DNA of 64,000 nucleotides from Aaosphaeria pasadenensis (lineage: Eukaryota; Ascomycota; Dothideomycetes; Pleosporales), in assembly GCA_022813625.1 (NCBI GenBank), contig JAKLMB010000050.1:62001-126000 (forward strand). Direction: 5' to 3'. The position numbers were made by a program, and so were the translations under genes. This document shows positions 13,263-22,008 of this stretch, one piece after another (the stretch's first letter is position 1; each line of letters begins with the position of its first letter). The notes under the pieces are model-generated. The model was not told where the DNA came from. It ran no database searches and saw only the letters and a program-made list of their open reading frames with translations.

Positions 13263-14211
13263 TTAGATACCACTATTGGCAATATATTCCTTCCACCTCA
13301 CAGGTTGATCCTCCAAAATCTCCGGGCTTTCATCTAAGCTCGCACCATTGAAGTAACCCGGATCCTCCATGAACAAGAAATTCTCCAGCATCAGTTGCGC
13401 TACAACTTCTGGGAATTGAGACCGGAATTGCTCAACACCAACCTGTGAAAACGTTGCATGCTTTCCAGTGGCACTCTCGATGTCTTGAAGGATCTGTTGT
13501 CGCCCCAAGAACTTGCTTTCCGAGGAGGGCGTCGCGGTTCTTTATGATAGACATGGACCATTCCCCACCTGTATCTTCAGCAACGTCGATCAGCGGTAGT
13601 TTAGATTCTTTGCTGATAGGATACGTGAGCGTATATGAGCCTTCTAGATCCTTCTGTAGCTGTTGGTGTTTAAGTTAGACATGAAGCATCCGGGGCAGGA
13701 AGAAAGTTCCTAGCACGCTGCTCTCTGGTGGATGTACCGCTCAATTTCCGCCTTTGTGTCACAAACTTCGAGACGTGCTGCTGGCAAGCGGCCGTTCGTG
13801 ATTTTCCTTCCACAGGGAGGAGAGATGAGAAGATGAGGTAGATGGGAAAACTCCAACCTCTTCTGCGATATCGGTGACGTTCTCGCCCTGGGTTTATCTG
13901 CGTCGCAGGATCCCCGGTGCTCGTGGCAAGAAACAAACACGGTATGAGGGTCCTTTATGACGCTCCTGAGGGACTGCTTCGAATCAAGGTCGGCCTATTG
14001 TGGGATTGAATCTGGCCGCTGCTACATACTGCGTCTGGCAACTTGTCGAAATTACTTCAACGCCTTGCTTGGCTCAGCGTTGTCGCAGCTGACTTACTAG
14101 TATCTCGCGTCACCCCTCAGATCTTGAAGGCGTTGGAGAAAGTTGGGTCGGCGAGTACGAATTTAATGACGGAATTCCAGTCGCGCCAAAGACGGTGAGA
14201 ATCTTGGACAT
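13263..14211 (-). pseudogene. NmrA-like NAD(P)-binding protein, degraded
   Basis: On the minus strand the start reads MSKILTVFGATG, the NmrA/HSCARG nucleotide-binding opening. About 10 nt are then missing inside the glycine motif, which shifts the frame. SVIKFVLADPTFSN continues in the new frame to an in-frame TGA at 14117-14119, just before GVTRD; an Arg codon would be expected there. Further frame changes follow near 14085, in the segment around 13900, and near 13510. Recognisable family blocks reappear in different frames: TQGENVTDIAEEVGV, HLIFSSLLPVE-like text, KAEIERYI, PLIDVAEDTG, IIKNRDALLGKQVLGAT. The intact last frame ends at WKEYIANSGI. NmrA proteins are Rossmann-fold redox sensors without dehydrogenase activity. 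With at least five frame breaks and a stop, this copy cannot encode the full protein. The Arg-to-TGA change is a C-to-T transition, as RIP would produce. Confidence 0.88.
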
Positions 14212-14848
14212 GCTGGAAAGAATGTAGGGCAATAGAAATGGGTGATGGCTTGATCGTTTCTGACGGTGATGTTTGTTTAGACACAAACCGGAATGTGGTT
14301 GCTGTTTCTTCTTCTTAAGTTACCACGTATAAAAACGAAAAGGATAGCCTTAATTTCAAGGATCCGTCTGTAACGCTGGGAAGTTCCTCAGGTAATGAGC
14401 CTTCGGACATAGACAGGAATTCCTCCGCGTGTTGATTAATGGATGCTTCTGTCTTCAGTTAGTGAAAGGTACTGACTGCCACAGCCTAACGGAGATAACG
14501 GCGGTAACCAATGTGCAACTTATTCGTCGTCGATCCACCGAAATTCGACCGTTTGAGGGGTTCGGATTTTGACAAAGAAACCCGGAGGCACTAATTCAAC
14601 TCGTTGGTTGTTGTTGTCTGCTCTCCAGATGCTTGTGAGCCCATCACGCTGGCTTCAGGCCATTCGGAGTTTATGCAGCTTGATGACACCTCGAGGCGAT
14701 ATAAGAATGGCCGACGACCACTTCGATTGATGATACGCAACATCACGTCCTCTTCAAATCAACATCGATTGTATATATAAATCACCTTACAATTTGCGCC
14801 GCATTCCGAATAGTTGAACCTCTGAGAACATCAGTCCACACCATCACG
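14212..14848. other. Promoter region between NmrA pseudogene and AKR gene
   Basis: This lies between two divergently oriented units, so it was once probably a shared promoter. A TATA element lies near 14772, with about 70 nt of leader before the AKR start. No coding content was seen. Confidence 0.5.
14772..14780 (+). promoter_or_regulatory. Probable TATA box of the AKR gene
   Basis: The sequence TATATATAA sits 69 nt upstream of the ATG at 14849, a usual spacing for a fungal TATA element plus a short leader. Confidence 0.5.
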
Positions 14849-16063
14849 ATGTCTACCTTCCAGCCCGCCCCAGAGCCACCAACTGAGCTCGGCCGCTACC
14901 GCATTCTTTCTGAGACTGCCGGTGTGCGTGTCTCCCCTCTCTGCTTGGGGGCCATGTCCATTGGCTCTGCATGGAGTGGCATTATGGGTACCATGGATAA
15001 AGAGCAATCCTTCAAGCTTCTCGACGCCTTCTACGAGAGGGGCGGCAACTTCATCGACACCGCCAACAACTACCAGGATGAGGATTCCGAGAAGTACATT
15101 GGCGAATGGATGAAAGAAAGAGGCAACCGTGATTTGATGTTCATCGCAACCAAGGTACCTTTACATCAACGCCCACTTATATCAAGTATAAGATATGGGA
15201 TGCTGACAATCTAAAAGTACACAACGCAATACCGCTCCCACGAGCTCGGCAAAGGCAAGACCGTCAACTACTGCGGTAACCACAAGAAGTCCCTCCACCT
15301 TTCCGTGCGCGACTCCCTTGCCAAGCTGCAAACAGACTACATTGACCTCCTCTACGTGCACTGGTGGGACTGGACCACTTCGATCAAAGAGGTAATGGAC
15401 TCTCTGCACATCCTCGTCGAGCAAGGCAAAGTCCTCTATCTCGGCATCTCCGACACCCCCGCGTGGATCGTCGCCGCCGCAAACACCTACGCGCTGGACC
15501 ACGGCAAGACGCCGTTCTCCGTCTACCAGGGCCGCTGGAACGTGCTGTTGCGCGACTTTGAGCGCGACATCATCCCCATGGCACGCCACTTCAACATGGC
15601 GCTGTGTCCCTGGGACGTCCTGGGCGGTGGCAAGTTCCAGACCAGCAAGCAGCTCGAGGAGCGGAGGAAAGCCAACGAGGGTTTGCGTTCCTTCTCTGGT
15701 CCGGAGCAGACCAAGGAAGAAGCTCGTGCCAGCGCCGTGTTGGAGGAGGTGGCCAATGAAATCAGCGCTGATAGCATCCAGGCGGTGGCATTGGCGTACG
15801 TGATGCAGAAGGCGAGATACGTTTTCCCCATGATCGGGGGTAGGAAGGTCGAGCATCTGGATGATAACATCAAGGCGCTTAGCTTGCACCTGTCGGAGGA
15901 GCAGATCCAGAAGCTGGAGGGCGTCAAGGAGTTTGACGTCGGCTTCCCTACCAACTTTGTTGGTGAAGATCCTCATGAAAATGGTGGAAAGCAGAATTTC
16001 CTTATGGAGGCAACGGCCAAGATGGCGTGGCACCAGCGTGGTAAACCAATTGGTCATGAGTAA
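14849..16063 (+). CDS. Aldo-keto reductase, norsolorinic-acid-reductase/aryl-alcohol-dehydrogenase type
   Basis: Two exons (14849-15154, 15218-16063; 63-nt intron) encode 383 residues. The AKR catalytic set is visible: Asp and Tyr in NFIDTANNY, Lys in MFIATKY, and His in LLYVHWWDW. The cofactor region includes VLYLGISDTPAW, FSVYQGRWN and FPMIGGRKVEHL. This subgroup (NorB/AAD-like) reduces aryl ketones or aldehydes with NADPH and often sits in polyketide clusters, but many members are stand-alone aryl-alcohol dehydrogenases. A broken paralogous fragment lies directly downstream in inverted orientation, and an NmrA pseudogene lies upstream. Only this gene and the MFS pump at 17520 remain intact in the patch. 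A TATA box lies 69 nt upstream. Confidence 0.9.
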
Positions 16064-16084
16064 AGAGGTGTTGAGGAGGTCGAC

Positions 16085-16509
16085 TTTCCTGTGCCAGCCA
16101 CTGTAGAGATCTGCCTTTGTCGAACTTTTCGGCGACACGTAGGTGCGCTCCATCTTGCTGGCCTACCCAACGACCGTCGCGATTCTCTGTGTTGAATCCT
16201 TCGGCAGACTTGAATACACCATCTCCTAACGCCCTGCACGGACAAAGGCCCATGCCTTCAGATTCGCACATGGGTATAATCTCACGTTCGAAGTCACGCA
16301 GTGCAGCATCCAAATGGCCTTGATAGTCACTGGACTGGGTTGGGCCGTGGTGCCGGGCGTCTGTGAGTGCTTGTTAGTTACAAACATATTGTAGTTTAAC
16401 AGTGGATATACATACATTCGTTACACATGACAAACACCTATGCAGGAGAGTCATTGATGCCAAGATACGGCACCTTGCCGTTGACGATCAAGTTGTGAAG
16501 GCTGCTCAT
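16085..16509 (-). pseudogene. Fragment of a second norsolorinic-acid-reductase-like AKR
   Basis: On the minus strand, MSSLHNLIVNGKVPYLGIND matches the VMDSLHILVEQGKVLYLGISD region of the intact AKR at 14849. The next expected Trp is a TAG stop (16438-16440), a G-to-A change. A recognisable intron (GTATGT...CACAG) follows. Then ALRDFEREIIPMCESEGMG, LCPCRALGDGVFKSAEGFN and NRDGRWVGQQD appear, corresponding to LLRDFERDIIPMARHFNMA and following residues of the intact gene. Both the N-terminal catalytic part and the C-terminal third are missing. It is a truncated, non-functional paralogue rather than a recent copy of its neighbour. Confidence 0.85.
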
Positions 16510-17519
16510 TGTACAATCCCATCAATGCACCCAGAAAAGATCAATGTAATTAGTTTGTAACTTTTGCAAACTCATCGTTTACCTACACGCTAAAGCTCGC
16601 GACATAGAAGAGAATCATCTTCTAGCCTTTTGCGAAGAAAGCGCATTATTGGCAAGCTATGTGCCTGACCCCACCTGCCAACGTGGTCGTACCATCAAAA
16701 GTGTCCCGTACCGTAGGGCTGGAGCAGGTGGTGGGCGAATACTACCAAGAGGTTCATTGACTGTTACTGAGACATTCGAGCCTCTACTCATACTATGTTC
16801 TTCAATCACCTATTGTTACTCTATCTCTCGTGCGCCAACCTGTTCTTACATCGTTCGTTCTCGCGTCATTTGTCAAAAATCAAATAGTTGTTGAGGTGCT
16901 TTTCCGTATATCGCACGGGCCTAATTCGCAGGAATAATTCTTTCTCCAAAGCCGTGAAGTGTCCGAGTACCGTAGACTGTGTATCGTTGGTCAGAACTCC
17001 CAGCCCTACCAGCACAGTCATCATGACAACCGAGCCATGTCCTCCGCCGCTGGAAACTCGGGGCTATCGTTCCTGCTCTTAGCCCCGGGAGGTGGCGGGA
17101 ATACCACCAGCCAACCAGACGACAACCTTTGAGTTCTTTTTCCTATCTGTAACATTCATCACAGTCCCCACGAGGTACGTACCTAGATATCCGAATTCGA
17201 TCAAGTCTACAATTGACAGAACAGCATGAAGCGATATGACGTGGATGGCTGCAGGATTGCGCTAGAACGTCCCCCCTGGCCACGCTAGAAGGTCTGGAAG
17301 GATAGGGCAGGACAATGTAGTTCGTCTTGCAGAGAGAAGTGGTTCCTGAATATATTTGTATATAAGGCCGAGAAGTACTTCACCATTTTGATATCTCATA
17401 CTCATTCGCCACATCTTCTCTTCATTGTCCAATCTAGTCTTTGCAATTGCATTTGCAACTACGATCCATCACTCTTCAACACATAATCTACTATCATTCT
17501 CATAACAAACATATCAACC
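16510..17519. other. Upstream region of the MFS gene
   Basis: The left half may still hold decayed AKR sequence. The right half is the promoter of the MFS transporter, with a TATA-like element at 17361 and a C/A-rich leader from 17400 to 17519. No gene was seen. Confidence 0.5.
17361..17366 (+). promoter_or_regulatory. Probable TATA box of the MFS gene
   Basis: TATAAG lies within GTATATAAGGCC, about 160 nt upstream of the ATG at 17520, ahead of a C/A-rich leader. Confidence 0.4.
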
Positions 17520-19190
17520 ATGGCTGATAGTACGCCGGAAAGACATATCGGCGAGGAACTCTCCCGCACCGAAACGAAACAAACACTGACCAACCTGGGT
17601 TTGTCGCCTATACCTCCCCCCTTGGACTACAATTACCCCGAGGTTGGCCGCGAGACCGATCCCGTCTTCCCTGAAGAGTACACTCTCGAAACCGCGACAG
17701 GTCTTGTGCCCGAACGCACCTTGGAACAGATCCGATCGCGGGAGTCAGTGGCCAGTAGACACAGTTCGAGGCGAGAATCCGATTTGGAAAAGTCGGACCT
17801 GCCGTCCGAGTTTGTGACATTCACCATCAATGACCCCGAAAACCCCCAAAACTGGTCGAGGGTATACCGATGGTACCTCACCATCGTGGCCTCTATGCTC
17901 GTCGTCTGTATAGCCTTTGGGTCTTCCAACGTCACTGGTGGACTCGGCCTGATTCAGGAGAAATACCATGTCTCCCTCGAGGTCGCTATTCTGACTTGCT
18001 CCATCATGGTCCTGGGTTTCGCGGTCGGTCCCCTGCTATGGTCGCCACTGTCAGAGATCATCGGTCGACAACCCGTCTACATCATCTCAATGCTTCTCTA
18101 CACCATCTTCAACATCCCCTGTGCGCTCTCGCCCAACATTGGCGGCCTCTTGGTGTGCAGGTTCCTCTGTGGTGTCTTCTCCAGTTCTGGTCTGTCCCTC
18201 GCTGGTGGAACCATTGCTGATATCTGGAACATCAAGGACCGCGGAATGGCTATTGCCTACTTCGCTGCCGCACCCTACTGCGGACCGGTCCTGGGCCCCA
18301 TCGTTTGTGGCTGGATCAACGTGGGCACTCACCGTCTGGACCTCTTCTTCTGGGTCAATCTTGCCTTTGCCGGAGCCATGCTCGTCCTTGTCGGCGCCAT
18401 TCCCGAGACCTACAGCCCCGTCATTCTCAAGCGCCGCGCAGCCAAACTCCGCAAAGAGACGGGAAACCCCAACATCAAAACTGAGCAGGAGAAAGTCAAG
18501 TTGACCTTCGGCGACATCGTCCGCACCAGCCTGATCCGCCCCATCACCATGATCCTCACCGAGCCCGTCCTCGACCTCATGTGCATGTACATCGTGCTCA
18601 TCTACGCCATGCTGTACGCCTTCTTCTTCGCCTACCCCGTCATCTTCACCGAGCTCTACCACTACAACGACGGCCAGATCGGCCTCATGTTCATCCCGAT
18701 CCTCATCGGCGCGGGCTTCGCCCTCGTCGCCACCCCCTTCATCGAGCACCACTTCGTCCGCATCTGCGCGCGCCGCGCCCCGACCCCGGAAGACCGCCTC
18801 ATCGGCGCCCTCATCGGCTCCCCCTTCATCCCCATCTCCCTCTTCATCCTCGGCGCGACCTCCTACCCCCACATCATCTGGGTTGGCCCCGCCTCCTCGG
18901 GCATCGCCTTCGGCTTCGGCATGGTCCTCTGCTACTACTCCGTCAACAACTACATCATCGACTCGTACCAGAAGTACGCCGCGTCCGCGCTGGCTGCGAA
19001 AGTGTTCCTCAGGTCCGGCGGCGGCGCCGCCTTCCCGCTGTTCATCACGCAGATGTATCACCGGCTCGGGTTGCAGTGGGCGTCGTGGTTGCTGGCGTTC
19101 ATCGGCGTGGGCATGGTGTTCATCCCGTATGCGTTTTACTTCTTTGGCAAGGTGCTTAGGGCGAGGTTGAATGGCAGTAATAAGGCGTAG
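17520..19190 (+). CDS. MFS drug:H+ antiporter, DHA1 family (12 membrane spans)
   Basis: This single exon encodes 556 residues. About 115 cytoplasmic residues end in the DHA1-typical NDPENPQNWSRVYRW, followed by the first membrane span WYLTIVASMLVVCIAF. Motif A after span 2 reads PLSEIIGRQPVY. AAAPYCGPVLGPIVCGW is motif C of the antiporters. A cytoplasmic loop (RRAAKLRKETGNPNIK) separates the two six-helix halves. Relatives such as Flu1/Tpo1 export drugs, polyamines or fungal metabolites across the plasma membrane. The natural substrate is unknown. The position beside an AKR and two pseudogenes suggests a former metabolite cluster. From about 18480 to 19060 the codons end almost always in C, which creates long false open frames in the other frames. 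Confidence 0.92.
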   Translation: MADSTPERHIGEELSRTETKQTLTNLGLSPIPPPLDYNYPEVGRETDPVFPEEYTLETATGLVPERTLEQIRSRESVASRHSSRRESDLEKSDLPSEFVTFTINDPENPQNWSRVYRWYLTIVASMLVVCIAFGSSNVTGGLGLIQEKYHVSLEVAILTCSIMVLGFAVGPLLWSPLSEIIGRQPVYIISMLLYTIFNIPCALSPNIGGLLVCRFLCGVFSSSGLSLAGGTIADIWNIKDRGMAIAYFAAAPYCGPVLGPIVCGWINVGTHRLDLFFWVNLAFAGAMLVLVGAIPETYSPVILKRRAAKLRKETGNPNIKTEQEKVKLTFGDIVRTSLIRPITMILTEPVLDLMCMYIVLIYAMLYAFFFAYPVIFTELYHYNDGQIGLMFIPILIGAGFALVATPFIEHHFVRICARRAPTPEDRLIGALIGSPFIPISLFILGATSYPHIIWVGPASSGIAFGFGMVLCYYSVNNYIIDSYQKYAASALAAKVFLRSGGGAAFPLFITQMYHRLGLQWASWLLAFIGVGMVFIPYAFYFFGKVLRARLNGSNKA

Positions 19191-19539
19191 GGTGTAGATA
19201 CGGCGAGAGGACGGGTGCGAGGGGGGAAATGAGTGAGAGGTGCGCGGGTTTGTTTCGTTTCATTGTATTGTAATCATATAGGGGGTTGGTATGTTGTTTT
19301 CATCTTGGGCGTTCGTAAGATGGCAGGCGGCGAAAAGTATAGCATTTGCATTGGGATAGGAGTTGTTCAACTCTAGCATAGTCTTTCTTCTGTATTAATA
19401 GTAATATACTCGATGATAATTTAATAATTTATGAATATGCTATTGCATTCTAATAATTATTATTTTTAATTTAAAATAAGGTATCTAATCAGTAGTATGC
19501 TTTCACCTTATATGAATTAAGTAAATATCTATTTAAATA

Positions 19540-19619
19540 GCAAGAAATAGATAATCCCTTGTAACAAAAATATTTACTTGTATACATGCATGCAAATTAA
19601 ATGCGCAACAGTCACGCAC
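19540..19619 (+). repeat. AT-shifted copy of a short duplicated segment
   Basis: It aligns with 19811-19878 from GCAAGAAA to GTCACGCAC, with two short extra insertions. In the block starting AATCCCT, all six differences are C-to-T or G-to-A relative to the other copy. That is the pattern left by RIP. Confidence 0.75.
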
Positions 19620-19810
19620 TATAAATAATTGCAAGTCTAATTCTAGTTTTTTAAAAAAGTACATAGCTACTTGTTTTGCATTTGATCACTTCTTCCAATA
19701 GTCTTGTATGGATTGGACAAGGCCACGACCTAGTCCCTCTCCTCTCCTCTCGTGTCTATTGTCTATTCCTCCACGTATGTCAGGAATTACCTTTCAATTG
19801 CATCGAAAAA

Positions 19811-19878
19811 GCAAGAAACGACCAATCCCTCGCGACGAGAATGTTTACATGCATGCAACATGCACGATAGTCACGCAC
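19811..19878 (+). repeat. GC-retaining copy of the duplicated segment
   Basis: This is the partner of 19540-19619. It keeps CpG sites (CTCGCGACGAG) that are TpG/CpA-derived or A/T in the other copy. Both copies are in the same orientation, about 190 bp apart. Confidence 0.75.
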
Positions 19879-22008
19879 GTGGTCGACCAACGTTCCGTAG
19901 ACCGCGTCCCTTCCACCCCACACCCCCGCTTGCTCCGGAGAACAGAAACAGGTCCCCCCCACGCGACACCCGTCTACTGATCACATACCTTCCCGTTGTC
20001 CTACAACACCTGTTGTTGTGTTTCAATGGGGGTTGGGGAAACGAGTAAGTCGATTGCATATCTCTCGGAGCACAGTAACGTACACCGCCGGAGAAATGGT
20101 GCCCAACCAATCAACGGGAGTTTATGGAACCGATACATGCGCGCTAGCCGGGACAATCAGCCAGCCAGCCAGCCCAACCAGTCGGTCGGTCACGTGCAAA
20201 CTCTACTGGAGATTGATTCATCCAATGGAGAGTGTAGCCGATGCCGGATGGCTGGGTGCATTTTTTATGGGCTTGGAGATTGGATGAATTCTATCGTTGT
20301 GAGTCGTTGATGGATTACTATTTAAGGTACACTGTAGTGCGATAAGAAGTACTCTGTCTATGAGGTGCTGATTTGATGGTCCGTGGCTCTCTTCTAGTGG
20401 GAGACAGATCGGTTACAACAAGGATTAAAGTGTTGGGAAGAAATTGATTGTACATAGTGTGTATCATTATTTGATGATGGTACAGAGATACTGTAGAAAT
20501 GGTAATCATAAAGTTCCGTTATATATCCTGTTAGCGCGCGGATGGACAGACCGAGGAGAAGGAGAACAGGAGAACAAGGGAAGTCCTATCATCGTCATGG
20601 ATCTATCCCCTTGCCGATCCATTTGTTTTCTTCCTTGTTGCTGTATGCTGAATGTTTAGTGTAGGGATCATACTTGGAGTTACGGACTTTGGGCTGATTG
20701 GGGCGCATGCCGTTGGGCAGTCAGTCAGTCAGTCTGTGAGAGCACTATGTATAGATGGAATGTTGTATTGTTTCCGATCTTTTGTTGGGGGCGGGATACG
20801 ATGTGTACGGAGGACTTCGTTATTGAGGAACTGATGCATTATTACATCACAGCTTGTACATAGTCTTCAACCTCGTATTCATTCTCGTAGCATGAACATG
20901 ACTTGCTCGCGGAACGGGGTTGAATGGGAGCAACCATGCAGAACAAGGAAAAAGAGACGAAGGCCAAGAGGAAGAAGAGGAAAAAGCCTTCGCATAGCAA
21001 TGAGACGAGAGGGTTGGCAAAGGGACATCGCGGGGGCTCGATGATGAACGAAGCGGAAAAGAGGGACGGTGATTGGTATATCGCGTCTTACCAAGGTCGC
21101 CCAGACGGTAATCTTTCCACTAGCCCACTTAACTACATATTCCCATCTCTTACCTCATGTTTCCTTGTCTTCACCCTCGCCTTCGCCTCTTCCTCTCCTC
21201 TTGCTTTGCTGCAACCCTCGAGAAGAAGCTGGATTCCGTCGCTCTCTACAGCCTCGTCGCGCCTGGCTCCCAATTGATCCGCAATCCCTCATCTCTACCG
21301 ATTCCTGCGAGGCACGGTGGTTCCGAGTCCCTTCGCCATAGTTCCCTGATACTGCTACTACGAGGTTCCTAACTTCCGAGTGAGTCCCACCCATCCACCC
21401 GTCAATCTGCGATCGATCCTGGACATCCTTTCTCTCGGCTCTCCACAAGCTTCTTGAATGCCCAGAATCTGAGCTGCTATTAGGCTTCGTAAGCCTGTTG
21501 TCAATTTTTCTTGCGCGCCTTGGTCGCGGCTTGTTTTTCCTTTCTTTGCTCCGCTCCCTGCACCCCGATAGCGTGAATACTTGACCCTCCGCTGCTCTTG
21601 CTGCGTTTGCTGACCTTCTCTTTGCCAGGTTGCGAGACCGTACCTCAGTCCTCGATCCTCCGCGGAAACCGTCGTCGTATCTTCGCTACGCGCCATCTTC
21701 CCAGGACTCGCGCAAGCAAAGATATCCTCCGCGACTGCAACTGTGATCGCGACGCCTGAATCGTTCCTTCCGCGCATCCCTGCACCGCCGCGACTTCCGC
21801 CATAACATTGCCAGAGGCGCCCTCACAATTCATAGACAGCGATTGAACGCAATTCCTCCGCACATGCATTGTGTCTTTCCTCCGACTCTTCTCTCTAACG
21901 CTTGTCAAGGCCCCGGCGCTGCTGATCGCACCATATAATCCACCTTCCCCGTTCATTGATACACACCCTCTGCTCGCGCAAGCTTAGGCGAAGCAACAAA
22001 CCGCCAAG

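Larger units (their letters stand above)
19191..22008. other. 2.8-kb intergenic region with AT-rich tract and long leader
   Basis: 19380-19680 is markedly AT-rich and contains the RIP-like copy of a short repeat whose better-preserved partner lies at 19811. The middle part shows no gene. From about 21090 the plus strand is pyrimidine-rich, consistent with a long 5' leader or promoter of the Na+/H+ antiporter starting at 22009. Short open frames here lack family features. Confidence 0.5.

Noticed and set aside
18087..19061. 324-codon minus-strand open frame, and a 192-codon plus-strand frame, inside the MFS gene
   Set aside because: They arise from the strong C-ending codon bias of the MFS gene. 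Their translations are low-complexity Asp/Glu/Gly or His/Arg/Pro strings without any fold.
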